The notes below the pieces were generated by a model. That model worked only from the letters and a program-made list of their open reading frames with translations, was not told the origin of the DNA and made no database searches. A stretch of DNA of 64,000 nucleotides from Saprospiraceae bacterium (lineage in GTDB: Bacteria; Bacteroidota; Bacteroidia; Chitinophagales; Saprospiraceae), in contig JAWKLJ010000001.1 of assembly GCA_041392805.1 (NCBI GenBank), positions 2,418,001 to 2,482,000 of the forward strand. The letters run 5' to 3'. This document shows positions 27,945 through 38,292 of this stretch, in pieces (the first letter of the stretch is position 1; the number at the start of each line of letters is the position of its first letter). Position numbers and translations under genes: made by a program.

Positions 27945-29033
27945 ATGCACCTCAATACGGTAAAAAAAGAAATCCGCCGCTCGGAGACGCTACCGGCCAG
28001 TTTCTACAGCGATGCCACCATCTGGGAGCAACTCAAGGAAAAAGTATTTGCCCCCTCCTGGCAAATGATTGGAGACCGGAATGTCCTTTTTGGTGGCCAG
28101 GAAACCATTTATCCCTTTAACTTGCTAGATAAATACCTCGAAGAACCTTTGTTGTTGACCAAAGACGAACAAGGGCAGCTGCGCTGTATGAGCAATGTTT
28201 GCACCCACCGCGGTTTTATCCTCGCCCACCACCCCGCCAAGGAACGAAAGCTCATTTGTGGCTACCACGGGCGCCGCTTCAACCTGCAAGGGCAAATGGA
28301 GCATATGCCGGAGTTTAAAGAGACCGAAGACTTTCCTCGCCCCTGCGACCATTTACACCAATTGCCGCTACAACAATGGCAACAGTTCCTCTTCACCAGC
28401 TTAGACCCCGCTTTTGACTTTAAGGAGGTGACGGAGGAACTGGATCGACGGGTAGGTTTCCTCCCCCTGAAGCATTTTCGCTTTGCCCCAGAATATTCAG
28501 TCGAATACATGGTGCACGCCCATTGGGCCTTGTACTGCGACAATTACCTGGAAGGTTTTCACATCCCTTTTGTCCATCACGATCTAAATAAAATGCTGGA
28601 CTATGGTGCCTACGATACCGAAATCTATCAGCATATGAACCTACAGATCGGTTATGCCGATCAGGAGGGCGAGCATTTCGATCTTCCAGCAGACCACCCC
28701 GATTACGGCAAAAAGGTTGTCGCCTATTACTATTGGATTTTCCCTAATTTGATGCTGAATTTCTACCCTTGGGGCTTATCCATTAATATCGTCAGACCAT
28801 TGAATCCATCCTTGAGCCGCATTTCTTTTATAACCTATCTCTATGATGAAAAAAAATACCTTGAAATGGATGCTGCGGCATTGACCGATAAGGTGGAACG
28901 GGAAGATGAATTTGTGGTTGAGGGCGTACAAAGGGGCCTTCGTTCCCGTTTTTATCATACGGGGCGTTTTTCTCCACGCAGAGAGACGGGGGTGCACCAT
29001 TTTCATGGGTTGTTGCAAGGAGCCTTGGCTTAA
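27945..29033 (+). CDS. Rieske non-heme iron oxygenase, alpha subunit
   Basis: 362 residues. The Rieske cluster motif is CTHRG...CGYHGRRF (Cys/His pairs near 86-107), and the mononuclear iron site is in DNYLEGFHIPFVHHDL near 200. Length and order match choline/carnitine/glycine-betaine-type ring-hydroxylating oxygenases. No reductase or ferredoxin partner is adjacent. Substrate unknown. Confidence 0.88.
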   Translation: MHLNTVKKEIRRSETLPASFYSDATIWEQLKEKVFAPSWQMIGDRNVLFGGQETIYPFNLLDKYLEEPLLLTKDEQGQLRCMSNVCTHRGFILAHHPAKERKLICGYHGRRFNLQGQMEHMPEFKETEDFPRPCDHLHQLPLQQWQQFLFTSLDPAFDFKEVTEELDRRVGFLPLKHFRFAPEYSVEYMVHAHWALYCDNYLEGFHIPFVHHDLNKMLDYGAYDTEIYQHMNLQIGYADQEGEHFDLPADHPDYGKKVVAYYYWIFPNLMLNFYPWGLSINIVRPLNPSLSRISFITYLYDEKKYLEMDAAALTDKVEREDEFVVEGVQRGLRSRFYHTGRFSPRRETGVHHFHGLLQGALA

Positions 29034-29102
29034 CGCAAGTTTAACCATAGCATTTTCCAATAGTCTAGACCAAAACTTACAAAAAAGCAATAATCAATAA
29101 AA

Positions 29103-29954
29103 ATGAAAAAAAAATTAATCCTTCTAGCGCTTCTACTAATTGCAAATACTGTTTTTAGTCAAAAACCAGCATATGTCATTTATAATTCAAAAGGCAAAAA
29201 GGTTTCCTACCAGAAAATGGTAAAAACACTTGTGAAAAAAGATATTGTATTTTTTGGAGAAATACATAATAATCCCATTTCTCATTGGTTGCAATATGAA
29301 GTTACCTTAGACTTTAGCAACTCCAGATCAATTATTTTGGGAGCAGAAATGTTTGAAGCTGACAACCAAACATTTTTAAATGATTACCTAAATGCAATGA
29401 TTACCTATGAAGAATTGGATTCATTAGCAAGGTTATGGCCTAATTATAAAACAGATTATGCGCCTTTAGTAAATTTTGCTAAAGAAAAACGACTTCCATT
29501 TGTAGCAACCAATATCCCAAGGAGATACGCTAACTTAGTTTACAGGAAAGGCTTTGAGGCACTTGATTCACTTTCAACTAAAGAAAAAGAATGGATTCCC
29601 CCTTTACCCATTCCTTTCGATAGTGAGTTGCCAACATACAAAAACATACTTACGATGATGGGAGACCATGGTAGCCCTGAATTAGTAAAAGCTCAAGCCA
29701 CCAAGGATGCTACAATGGCATACTTTATTTTAAAAAATTATAAAAAAGATCACCTGTTTATACATTATAATGGCGCTTATCATTCTGATAAAGGTGAAGG
29801 AATTTTGTGGTACCTAAAAAGAGAAAGAAATGATATGAATTGCGGTTCAATCTCTACCGTGTCACAAGACAATGTAAATAAATTGCTAGAGGAAAATTAT
29901 AACCTTGCAGATTTTATAATTTGTGTAGATAAAAATATGACAAATACCTATTAA
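29103..29954 (+). CDS. ChaN-family exported protein
   Basis: 283 residues with a signal peptide (residues 1-19, ending VFSQ). The ChaN/haem-binding uptake motif is IVFFGEIHNNPISHWLQYEV, with GAEMFEADNQ and FIHYNGAYHSDKGEGI further on. Family members bind haem or belong to the TIKI/EreA-like clan. Here it stands between the Rieske oxygenase and gatA without an obvious partner. Codon use is AT-richer than its neighbours, which could mean later acquisition. Confidence 0.82.
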   Translation: MKKKLILLALLLIANTVFSQKPAYVIYNSKGKKVSYQKMVKTLVKKDIVFFGEIHNNPISHWLQYEVTLDFSNSRSIILGAEMFEADNQTFLNDYLNAMITYEELDSLARLWPNYKTDYAPLVNFAKEKRLPFVATNIPRRYANLVYRKGFEALDSLSTKEKEWIPPLPIPFDSELPTYKNILTMMGDHGSPELVKAQATKDATMAYFILKNYKKDHLFIHYNGAYHSDKGEGILWYLKRERNDMNCGSISTVSQDNVNKLLEENYNLADFIICVDKNMTNTY

Positions 29955-29970
29955 TTGGAGCAATTTATCT

Positions 29971-31416
29971 TTATCTCAAGTCCATAACTTGCTGACTAAA
30001 CGCCAATAAATCTACTTCCTTAAATTGATTGGCCATCAATTGAACGCCAATGGGGAGGCCTTCCTTGCTCGTGCCGGATGGAAGGCAAATGGCTGGAATG
30101 CCCACCATATTCGCCTGAACGGTGAAGATATCCGCCAGGTACATAGCGACGGGATCATCGGAGGTTTCGCCGAGGGGCCAGGCAGGTCCTGGAGCCGCAG
30201 GAAGCAAGATAAAGTCGTAGGACTCGAAAATCTCGAAAGTTTTGTCTTGGATCAGGCGACGGGCTTTTTGGGCCTTGGTGTAGTAGGCATCGTAATAGCC
30301 GGAACTCAGAACGAAGGTGCCCAACATGATCCGGCGTTTCACCTCGGTGCCAAAGCCCTCCGTACGCGATTTTTTGTAGGTCTCCACCAAGTTCTTGGCA
30401 TTGGGGCTGCGGTAGCCAAAGCGAATGCCGTCGTAACGAGAAAGATTGGAGGATGCCTCTGCCGTAGTAAGCACATAATAGGCAGGGATGATATAGTCGA
30501 GATAGTCAAAGTCGACCGCTTCAACCGTATGACCATCCGCTTGTAGTTTTTCGATCAAATCGTCACAAACGGCTTTTACATCGGCATGGAGGCTGGGATG
30601 CTCCAAAGCCGTCCGAAAATAAGCGATTTTGGCCTTTTTCTCAAAAGAAAGTCGGCTGGAATAGGCCTCAACGGGGCGTTGACTGGCTGTGCTATCAAAG
30701 TCGTCAGGACCGGCCATGATTTCGAGCAATAAAGCGGTATCCGCCACACTATTCGACAATACACCCAATTGGTCAAAAGAGGAGCCATAGGCCAGCAAGC
30801 CATAACGCGAAATCCGACCATAGGTAGGTTTAAACCCTATTACTCCACAAAAAGACGCAGGTTGGCGAACCGAGCCACCCGTATCGGTTCCCAAGGAGAC
30901 CAGGCAAGTATCCGCCTGCACCGCCACCGCTGAACCACCCGAAGAACCGCCTGGTACCCGAGTAGGGTCGGCTGCATTTTTGGTGGGGCCATAAAAAGAG
31001 TTTTCAGTGGTAGAGCCCATGGCAAATTCGTCACAGTTGACCCGACCAATGATAATGGCGTCTTCCGCAACGACCCTTTCCACGCCAGTGGCTGAAAACA
31101 TGGAGGTAAACCCCGTCAAGATCTTAGAGCCTCCGGTTACTTTATGGTCTTTGTAGCATAATACATCCTTGATTGACACAACCACCCCAAATAGACGGCC
31201 CAAAGAAGCGGGATCTTCTTGCAAGCGCAGATCCAATTCCCTCGCTTTTGCTAAAGCTTCCGCTTCGAATACCTCGATATAAATATTGAGGTAATCGCTA
31301 GACTGGATTTGTTTCAAATAGTATTGAACAATCGCCTCACAGCTTGTTTTCCCCTCCTTCAAATCCGTTTGAAGCTGGGTGATGGCGGAATATTTAGGTT
31401 GCATTGCTACTTCCAT
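29971..31416 (-). CDS. gatA: Asp/Glu-tRNA amidotransferase subunit A
   Basis: 481 residues. The amidase catalytic triad is complete: K83 (IKDVLCYKD), cis-S158 (PGGSSGGSA) and nucleophile S182 (TDTGGSVRQPA). It transamidates Glu-tRNA(Gln) or Asp-tRNA(Asn) with GatB and GatC, whose genes are not here. It is the last gene of a run pheS-hisS-gatA with gaps of 24 and 8 bp. An alternative ATG lies at 31404. Confidence 0.95.
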   Translation of the reverse strand: MEVAMQPKYSAITQLQTDLKEGKTSCEAIVQYYLKQIQSSDYLNIYIEVFEAEALAKARELDLRLQEDPASLGRLFGVVVSIKDVLCYKDHKVTGGSKILTGFTSMFSATGVERVVAEDAIIIGRVNCDEFAMGSTTENSFYGPTKNAADPTRVPGGSSGGSAVAVQADTCLVSLGTDTGGSVRQPASFCGVIGFKPTYGRISRYGLLAYGSSFDQLGVLSNSVADTALLLEIMAGPDDFDSTASQRPVEAYSSRLSFEKKAKIAYFRTALEHPSLHADVKAVCDDLIEKLQADGHTVEAVDFDYLDYIIPAYYVLTTAEASSNLSRYDGIRFGYRSPNAKNLVETYKKSRTEGFGTEVKRRIMLGTFVLSSGYYDAYYTKAQKARRLIQDKTFEIFESYDFILLPAAPGPAWPLGETSDDPVAMYLADIFTVQANMVGIPAICLPSGTSKEGLPIGVQLMANQFKEVDLLAFSQQVMDLR

Positions 31417-31424
31417 GCTTTTAC

Positions 31425-32771
31425 TTATGATTGCAATCGTTCGATAAGGTCTTTAAGACCCAGGTTCTGCTGTTCTCCTGTTTCCATATTCTTTAGCGAG
31501 AGCAAGCCGCTTTCCATTTCACTATCTCCGATCAACACCACATAGGGTGCCTTACGGGCATTGGCATATTTCATTTGCTTTTGCAATTTGGCAGGCTCGG
31601 GATAAAGATCGGCATTGATCCCTGCTCTCCTCACTTCACCTAAGCAGTTGAAGGCATAGGCATGTGTTTTCTCATCAAAAGCGACAAATAAGACCTTCAG
31701 GGTGGCGCCAGCTGTATCGGGAAACAATTGTAGTTCCTCCATCACATCGTAGATGCGCTCAGCCCCAAAAGACACCCCAACTCCGGAGACATCTTTCAAG
31801 CCAAAAATGCCGGTCAGGTCATCATAACGCCCCCCACCGCCAATCGAACCCATTTGCACCCCTTTGGCTTTTACTTCGAAAATACAGCCCGTGTAATAAT
31901 TGAGCCCGCGCGCAAGGGTAATATCAAATTGAACCTCATTGGTCAAGGGGCTGCCCTCCAGGTATTGAAAAACCTGTTCCAATTCCTCCACACCCTTCAA
32001 GCCCGTCTTGCTAGTCGCAAAACTGGCTTTCAAATCCGCCAATTTTGTCATTCCTAAAATAGTCTCAATTTGCTCAATAGCCGGAGCGTCGATGCCCCTT
32101 TTCTCCAATTCATTCTTCACCCCGTCCATTCCTACCTTATCCAGCTTATCGATGGCCACCGTCATATCTACAAATCTATCCGCAATCCCTGCCACCTCTG
32201 CAATTCCTGCTAATATTTTCCGATTATTGAGTTTGATTTCAACCGGCACCTTCAAAGCGGCAAAAACTTCATCATAGATTTGGGTCAATTCTGCCTCATA
32301 GATTAAAGCATTAGACCCTACGACATCCACATCGCATTGGAAAAACTCCTGGTAGCGTCCCTTCTGAGGGCGATCGGCTCGCCAAACTGGCTGAATTTGA
32401 TAACGCTTAAAAGGAAAACTGATGTCGTTTTGGTGCATGACGACAAAGCGTGCGAAGGGCACCGTCAGGTCATAACGCAAACCGCGTTTGGAGATGGACG
32501 ACACCAATTTATTGGAATCTTTTTGTGCCAAGGCCATTTCATCGGCTTTGTCCAAAAAGTCACCATTATTCAAGACTTTAAATACCAGCTTATCCCCTTC
32601 CTCACCATACTTGCCCGTTAAAGTGGACAGGTTTTCCATGGTGGGCGTTTCGATAGGTTGATAGGCATATTTGGTAAAAACCCCGCGGATGATATCAAAA
32701 ATATAATTTCTTTTAATTACTTCTTCGGGGCCAAAATCACGTGTCCCTTTGGGGATACTCGGCTTTGACAT
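31425..32771 (-). CDS. hisS: Histidine-tRNA ligase
   Basis: 448 residues from ATG 32771 (KPSIPKGTRDFGPEE is the normal N-terminus; an in-frame TTG at 32792 adds seven residues). Class II motifs include RYDLTVPFARFV, RYQIQPVWRADRPQKGRYQEF and the histidine-specific RGLNYYTGCIFEV, with the C-terminal anticodon-binding domain (LFVAFDEKTHAYAF). It lies 24 bp after pheS. Confidence 0.97.
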   Translation of the reverse strand: MSKPSIPKGTRDFGPEEVIKRNYIFDIIRGVFTKYAYQPIETPTMENLSTLTGKYGEEGDKLVFKVLNNGDFLDKADEMALAQKDSNKLVSSISKRGLRYDLTVPFARFVVMHQNDISFPFKRYQIQPVWRADRPQKGRYQEFFQCDVDVVGSNALIYEAELTQIYDEVFAALKVPVEIKLNNRKILAGIAEVAGIADRFVDMTVAIDKLDKVGMDGVKNELEKRGIDAPAIEQIETILGMTKLADLKASFATSKTGLKGVEELEQVFQYLEGSPLTNEVQFDITLARGLNYYTGCIFEVKAKGVQMGSIGGGGRYDDLTGIFGLKDVSGVGVSFGAERIYDVMEELQLFPDTAGATLKVLFVAFDEKTHAYAFNCLGEVRRAGINADLYPEPAKLQKQMKYANARKAPYVVLIGDSEMESGLLSLKNMETGEQQNLGLKDLIERLQS

Positions 32772-32795
32772 AAGCTTTTTTTTGCGATACAAACA

Positions 32796-33836
32796 TTAAA
32801 GGGCAGCTTTGAACTGCTGCAAGAAGCGGACATCATTCTCAAAAAACAGGCGAATATCGCCTACCTCATACAACAACATGGCCTGTCGCTCAATCCCCAT
32901 GCCGAAGGCAAACCCAGAATAGCGCTCCGGGTCGATACCACAGTTTGCAAGTACATTGGGGTCCACCATTCCGCAACCAAGAATTTCCAGCCAGCCTGTT
33001 CCTTTTGTAATACGGTAGTCCGTTTCTGTTTCCAAGCCCCAGTATACATCCATCTCTGCACTCGGCTCGGTGAAAGGGAAGTAGGAAGGGCGCAAGCGAA
33101 TTTCTTTTTCTGGACCGTACATTTCCTTGGCAAAGTAAAGCAAGGTTTGCTTCATATCGGCAAAAGAAACATTTTCATCTATATAAAGGCCCTCCACCTG
33201 ATGAAACTGTGCATGTGAACGAGCGGAAATGGTTTCATTTCGGTATACGCGTCCTGGTGCAATGATTCGGATGGGCGGCTTTTCGGTGGTCATGGTACGA
33301 GCCTGCACCGAGGAAGTGTGGGTACGCAGGAGCATTTCCGTACTATTTTGCAGATAAAAAGTGTCCTGCATGTCCCTGGCGGGGTGATCCTCAGGTGTAT
33401 TCATGGCAGTGAAATTGTGCCAATCATCTTCGATCTCTGGTCCTTCGGCCACAACAAACCCAATGCGCTCAAAAATGCGAATAATGCGGTTCATAGTCGT
33501 CGTAAGGGGATGTCGGCTTCCCAGCGTCAAGGGTTCACCGGGAGCAGTCAGGTCGAGGTCGGCAGCAACAGCGCCTTCGGCAGCAGCTTCCAGGCTCGTT
33601 TTGAGTTGTTCAAACTTAGCCTCGGCAGTGTCTTTGGCTTCGTTCACCAATTGTCCAAACGCACGCTTTTGCTCATTAGGAACGTCCTTTATCAATCCAA
33701 ACAAAGACTTGATGATATTCTTTGACCCAAGGTATTGAATCCTGAACTGCTCTAGTTCTTCGGCTGTAGTGGGTTCGGTCCCATTGATTTGATCAATAAC
33801 TGCTTGTACCTTACCGAAGGTATCGACTTCCGCCAT
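32796..33836 (-). CDS. pheS: Phenylalanine-tRNA ligase alpha subunit
   Basis: 346 residues: N-terminal coiled coil (1-90), then class II core motifs DHPARDMQDTFYL, LLRTHTSSVQARTM, HAQFHQVEGLYIDE and GFAFGMGIERQAML. It pairs with PheT, which is encoded elsewhere, as is usual in Bacteroidota. It heads the pheS-hisS-gatA run and has its own predicted promoter. Confidence 0.97.
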   Translation of the reverse strand: MAEVDTFGKVQAVIDQINGTEPTTAEELEQFRIQYLGSKNIIKSLFGLIKDVPNEQKRAFGQLVNEAKDTAEAKFEQLKTSLEAAAEGAVAADLDLTAPGEPLTLGSRHPLTTTMNRIIRIFERIGFVVAEGPEIEDDWHNFTAMNTPEDHPARDMQDTFYLQNSTEMLLRTHTSSVQARTMTTEKPPIRIIAPGRVYRNETISARSHAQFHQVEGLYIDENVSFADMKQTLLYFAKEMYGPEKEIRLRPSYFPFTEPSAEMDVYWGLETETDYRITKGTGWLEILGCGMVDPNVLANCGIDPERYSGFAFGMGIERQAMLLYEVGDIRLFFENDVRFLQQFKAAL

Positions 33837-33886
33837 TTTTCCTTTTTTTGGAGTGGTTGAAAATTTTACTTTTCTCTATAAGCGTG

Positions 33887-33918
33887 CAAAGGTAATTAAT
33901 TAGGTCTTTTTAAACCAA
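33887..33918 (-). promoter_or_regulatory. Predicted sigma-A promoter of pheS-hisS-gatA
   Basis: On the minus strand TTG (33918-33916), 21 bases, TACCTTTG (33894-33887). The start codon follows about 50 bp later. Confidence 0.65.
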
Positions 33919-33973
33919 CAATAGAAGTATAACATCTTCGTTATTCCTTTAGGTTCCTCGATTAGGCTATATT

Positions 33974-35305
33974 ATGTTTAAACTACTCCAGCAAATAGAC
34001 CGGACAAAATTAGTTCTTTTCCTTTTCACAGTCATTATATCGGCTTTGATTTACTCCCCTTTCCTCTTATCTGTGGGAATGATCGGTCTCGCTATTGTTT
34101 TCACCTTCTCCATCGACTGGGGAAAACCCGGTTGGCTGCGCTTGAACCCCAACTTCTTTCGTTATTTTAGGCGTTTCTTCAAAAGTCAGGTTCATCTGGT
34201 GATGACGTTTTTTTTCTTGCTCGTCTTGGTGAGTGGCGTCATGACGGAAGACTGGGGATACTGGTGGAACAGGTTGCAAATGAAGCTCCCTTTTTTGGTC
34301 TTGCCCATCATTTTTTGTGGTTTGCCGAAGCTATCGCAGCGAGCCTATTGGGGGGTGTTTTATTTCCTGACTGTTGCTTTAACCATAACATGTATTGGTA
34401 TTTTAATTAATTATTTGCTTCACTTAGATGACATCAATACCGTCATGAAGCAAGGACAGCCTATGCCTACTCCTCGAAACCACATCCGGTTTAGCCTCCT
34501 ATTAGCCTTGGGCACAGTGGCAACTTTTTTTCTTTGGCAACAGCGATTTCGGTTTAAATACACCTGGGAACCTGCCTTTATGTTGGGTGCTGGTATCTTT
34601 CTTTTAGGCATGCTTCATTTGCTTTCGGTACGGAGCGGTTTGGCTGCATTATACCTAGCCATTATCATCTTGGGTGTACAATTTGTCCTACAAACCCGTA
34701 AGTATTGGGTTGGCATCGTTATTGGGACAAGCATGCTGGTGCTCCCAATCCTTGCCTATTATACCATCCCTAGTTTTCAAGCTAAAATCGCCTATGTGAA
34801 ATATGAGTTTTGGATTAGGGAAAACAAGCTCAGCGGTAACTATTCCGATCTGGGGCGAATCATTTCACTCCAAATCGGTCTGGATATTGGCAATGAGCAT
34901 CCTATTTTCGGAGTTGGGGCTGGTAACCTTCGACAGGAAGTTCGTGCCCGATATGCTGCACAATATCCAGACGTGAAAGAGATACGAATGCCTCACAATC
35001 AATTGGTTTCGGTATACGCCGGAACGGGGATAGTTGGCTTGTTGGTCTTCTTATTCGCTTTCTTTTTTCCGCTCTTTTTCAGTTGGAAAAGGGAAATGAA
35101 ACGGCGGAAAATAAAGACAGAGAAGCCCGCTTTCGACTTCCAACTTTTCCTGGCCCTACACGTTATCGTATTCGCTTCTTTTATGGTAGAGAATACGATT
35201 GAAAATTCGATTGGTGTTGGATTTTACACGTTTTTCTTATTGCTTGGCTTACAAAAGCAGGATACGATTACTCATAACGAATGGTTTTTGCCGGATCCAG
35301 AATAG
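33974..35305 (+). CDS. O-antigen ligase/polymerase-family membrane protein (Wzy_C)
   Basis: 443 residues with about eleven membrane helices. The large periplasmic loop before the last helices holds RIISLQIGLDIGNEHPIFGVGAGN and MPHNQLVSVYAGTGIVGLL, the conserved Wzy_C/WaaL features; RSGLAALYLAI precedes. It should join or polymerise surface polysaccharide on a lipid carrier. Its 3' end overlaps that of the convergent permease gene by 38 bp. Confidence 0.82.
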   Translation: MFKLLQQIDRTKLVLFLFTVIISALIYSPFLLSVGMIGLAIVFTFSIDWGKPGWLRLNPNFFRYFRRFFKSQVHLVMTFFFLLVLVSGVMTEDWGYWWNRLQMKLPFLVLPIIFCGLPKLSQRAYWGVFYFLTVALTITCIGILINYLLHLDDINTVMKQGQPMPTPRNHIRFSLLLALGTVATFFLWQQRFRFKYTWEPAFMLGAGIFLLGMLHLLSVRSGLAALYLAIIILGVQFVLQTRKYWVGIVIGTSMLVLPILAYYTIPSFQAKIAYVKYEFWIRENKLSGNYSDLGRIISLQIGLDIGNEHPIFGVGAGNLRQEVRARYAAQYPDVKEIRMPHNQLVSVYAGTGIVGLLVFLFAFFFPLFFSWKREMKRRKIKTEKPAFDFQLFLALHVIVFASFMVENTIENSIGVGFYTFFLLLGLQKQDTITHNEWFLPDPE

Positions 35306-37904
35306 CTACACGATAGGTCTGATATCCTATAGTGAGAAAAGCAAAAAGCCCAAGAATGAAACAAGCCACCAACATGGCCCACCAAGGGAAATCTATCCGG
35401 TAGGCATAGTTCTCTAACCATTCGTTCATACTAAAATAGACTAAAGGCAAACCCAATAGGACAGCAATTCCAATCAAGTAGAAAAAATCCTTAAAGAAAA
35501 GAATAACAATATTACTCACCGAAGCACCTAGCACTTTTCGCACACCTACCTCTTTCGTACGTTGGATAGCAATAAAAGAAGCTAACCCTAAAAGCCCTAA
35601 ACTCGCCACAATGATTGCCAATAAGGAGAAATTGCCAAAGAGCAAACCAAATTTTTTGTCTTCTTCGTAAAGTTTCTCAAAACGTTGGTCTAAAAAAGCA
35701 TAAGCAAAGGGTGCATCAGGGAAAAATTCCCTCCATTTTGCTTCAATATTTTCAATACCCCCCAAGGGGTCTTCCCCTTTTAGGCGCACAATGGTATTAT
35801 TCGGATTTTCGAAATAGTGAAAAACAGTAGGTTCAATATTGTTCTTCAAGGTTGTCCGATTATAATCCTTGAACACGCCGACTATATGGAATTGGGTATT
35901 ATTTTCATTTCGGCCGTACTGGATTTTTTCACCTATCATGGTATCGAAATCAGCAATATTAAATTGCTTTAAAAATGTTTCATTAACAATGACAGCATTA
36001 GAATCAGAGGCAAGGGCCTTTCTGAAATTTCGGCCAGCTAAGATGGATATATCCAATGTGGCCTGAATGGATTCATCAATAGCTACAATATAGACAGTGG
36101 ACTCAAGCCGGTCGGTTTTTCCTACAATTCTTATGCCGCCAGCGTTAGAGGATATATCGGAACTTCCGCCTCCAGGCAAGTTAGAAATGCTTCCCACCTT
36201 TTCCACGAAAGAAAAATTTGCAATTTCTTCTTTAAATGTTTTCAACTTGCTAAAATGTTGTTCCGTTTCTTCTTGTTGAAATGCAGGGTTTTCAAAACCT
36301 ATCACTTGCTGAATATCGATCCCTTTGTCTTTGTTGGTCATATATTTCACCTGCATATACACAATGATCGTATTGGCCATCAGGATCAAAGAAGCAGCAA
36401 ATTGAACGACAACCAGGCCTTTCCTTAATAAGGCTCCCTTTTTGGATCGACTAAATGTTCCTTTTAATACCCCTATTGGTTTAAAAGAAGAAAGTACCAA
36501 GGCCGGATAAAAACCGGAAATAAACGTACCCAACAAGAAAAAGGCCAACAATTTTTGTAAAAACCCACTATTACTCCATACAGAAGTAAGTACCGTTTTC
36601 CCAACCAAGAAATTGAAATGAGGCAATAAAAACTGGGCTAGCAAAAGGGCCGCAAAGGCTCCCAGGATGTTAACCAAAAGCGATTCTACCAAAAATTGCC
36701 CGATCAGTTGTTTTTTACCTGCACCTACTACTTTCCGTAGGCCCACCTCCTGTGCACGATCTACGGCTCGTGCCGTTGATAAATTGATGTAATTAACCCA
36801 AGCGATCAAAAGGATGAACAAGGAAATAATACGAAGGAAATTGACAGCTTTAGCACTACCATGAATTTCTGGTTCAAAGGTAAAATCCGAATACAGATGG
36901 ATACTGGGCACCGCTTGAATATTAAAATTCAACTTGGAATCCTCTCCCAAGTACTTTTGGGATATAGCAGGGAATTTAGACTCCAATTGAGCTATATTAG
37001 TCTGGGGAGCTAGTAATAAATAGGTATAATAGTTGTACCCATTCCAATTATCCCGCTCTACCCTAGATTGTATACTTTTTAGCGAGATGAGAATATCAAA
37101 TTTATAATGGGTGTTTTCAGGAATATCTGCCATTAATCCAACGACCTTAAAAGGTCTGTTAAAATTGCCTAGCACTTCAATACTTTGGCCAATAGGATCG
37201 CTTTCCCCGAAGTATTTCTTGGCTTTTGAAGCAGTCAAAACCATGGTATAAGGCGCGGTCAATAATTGATCGCTGTTGCCCGCCAAGATGGGATAATCAA
37301 AGAGTTTTAGAAAATTGGAATCCGCAGCTACCACCATTCGTTCCTCTACTAAGGTTGATCCTTTCTTAAAAACCAGGCTGTTCATTTTATTAGTTGTAGT
37401 ATACCCCAATACCTCAGGCAATTCATCCATTAATACTTTGCCTGAGGGTGCAAAAGACATAGCATCTCTTACCCCTATTTTACCATCCACCACATTATCC
37501 GTGGTTAATCGGTACAATTGATTCGACTGTGAGTAGAATTGGTCATATGATGTCTCAAAGCGCGTATACTCATTTATGAGCAAAAAGGAAGCCAGACCCA
37601 AGGCTAGACCCAAAACATGAATACCAGCATAAGATTTATGTTTCAACAAATTGCGAAACCCAATTTTTAAGTAATTTTTTATCATATCAAGGTGATTTAA
37701 CAGGTTCATTCCCTTTATAGGTCGGATAATAGCAGGCCGGAATAGCTTGATAACCTCCCAGGCAAACCAGCATTCTGCTTTAAATACATGGTTATTTTGC
37801 TGCTCTCTTGCATACAGTTCATCTAGATCTCCCTTGATATCTTCGTAATAGTCAGGATTACAATACCATTGAAAAAAATGTGTGGCTATTTGCTTTAGTC
37901 TCAT
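35268..37904 (-). CDS. FtsX/MacB-type ABC transporter permease with prefix domain
   Basis: 878 residues. A soluble prefix (residues 1-65) precedes the first membrane helix near 92 (AGIHVLGLALGLASFLL). A MacB periplasmic core (about 110-340), three helices, a second periplasmic core and three final helices (ending LDPAKTIRYE) complete the usual double-FtsX layout. RTKEVGVRKVLGAS and RAQEVGLRKVVGAG are the paired coupling motifs. The ATPase is not adjacent. Such permeases in this phylum follow a PadR regulator, as here (55 bp upstream). Confidence 0.9.
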   Translation of the reverse strand: MRLKQIATHFFQWYCNPDYYEDIKGDLDELYAREQQNNHVFKAECWFAWEVIKLFRPAIIRPIKGMNLLNHLDMIKNYLKIGFRNLLKHKSYAGIHVLGLALGLASFLLINEYTRFETSYDQFYSQSNQLYRLTTDNVVDGKIGVRDAMSFAPSGKVLMDELPEVLGYTTTNKMNSLVFKKGSTLVEERMVVAADSNFLKLFDYPILAGNSDQLLTAPYTMVLTASKAKKYFGESDPIGQSIEVLGNFNRPFKVVGLMADIPENTHYKFDILISLKSIQSRVERDNWNGYNYYTYLLLAPQTNIAQLESKFPAISQKYLGEDSKLNFNIQAVPSIHLYSDFTFEPEIHGSAKAVNFLRIISLFILLIAWVNYINLSTARAVDRAQEVGLRKVVGAGKKQLIGQFLVESLLVNILGAFAALLLAQFLLPHFNFLVGKTVLTSVWSNSGFLQKLLAFFLLGTFISGFYPALVLSSFKPIGVLKGTFSRSKKGALLRKGLVVVQFAASLILMANTIIVYMQVKYMTNKDKGIDIQQVIGFENPAFQQEETEQHFSKLKTFKEEIANFSFVEKVGSISNLPGGGSSDISSNAGGIRIVGKTDRLESTVYIVAIDESIQATLDISILAGRNFRKALASDSNAVIVNETFLKQFNIADFDTMIGEKIQYGRNENNTQFHIVGVFKDYNRTTLKNNIEPTVFHYFENPNNTIVRLKGEDPLGGIENIEAKWREFFPDAPFAYAFLDQRFEKLYEEDKKFGLLFGNFSLLAIIVASLGLLGLASFIAIQRTKEVGVRKVLGASVSNIVILFFKDFFYLIGIAVLLGLPLVYFSMNEWLENYAYRIDFPWWAMLVACFILGLFAFLTIGYQTYRVAILDPAKTIRYE

Positions 37905-37959
37905 TTAATAATGATCAAAGAAGACGATGAGAAATTCAGGAATTAGATTCGGATCAGGT

Positions 37960-38289
37960 TTAAAAATCAAACGCAATATCTGGAATATCGTCCCAAAGGT
38001 TTTGCCTCAGTTCTTTGGCATGTGCCAATGCTGCCTTCCCATAGGCAGTGATGGTAAAATACCTTTTGCGTTTTCCTCCCCTGGCATTGGCAGATTCTCC
38101 AAACTTGGATTCGAGATACCCTTTTTCTTCCATGCGGCGCAGGGCTGATTGCAGGGCCCCCACGCTTACCTTCCGTTGTAGCCGTTTCTCCAATTCGTCT
38201 TTGATGGATACACCATAAGCCTCATTAAATAATACGCCTACCGTAAGTAGTACAATTTCTTCAAATTCGCCAAGTGGATATTTTTTCAT
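37960..38289 (-). CDS. PadR-family transcriptional regulator
   Basis: 109 residues: LGEFEEIVLLTVGVLFNEAYGVSI, SVGALQSALRRMEEKGYLESKF and the wing KRKRYFTITAYGKAAL define the PadR fold. It precedes the FtsX-type permease on the same strand and probably controls it. Direct repeats in its upstream region are candidate binding sites. Confidence 0.9.
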   Translation of the reverse strand: MKKYPLGEFEEIVLLTVGVLFNEAYGVSIKDELEKRLQRKVSVGALQSALRRMEEKGYLESKFGESANARGGKRKRYFTITAYGKAALAHAKELRQNLWDDIPDIAFDF

Positions 38290-38292
38290 CTT

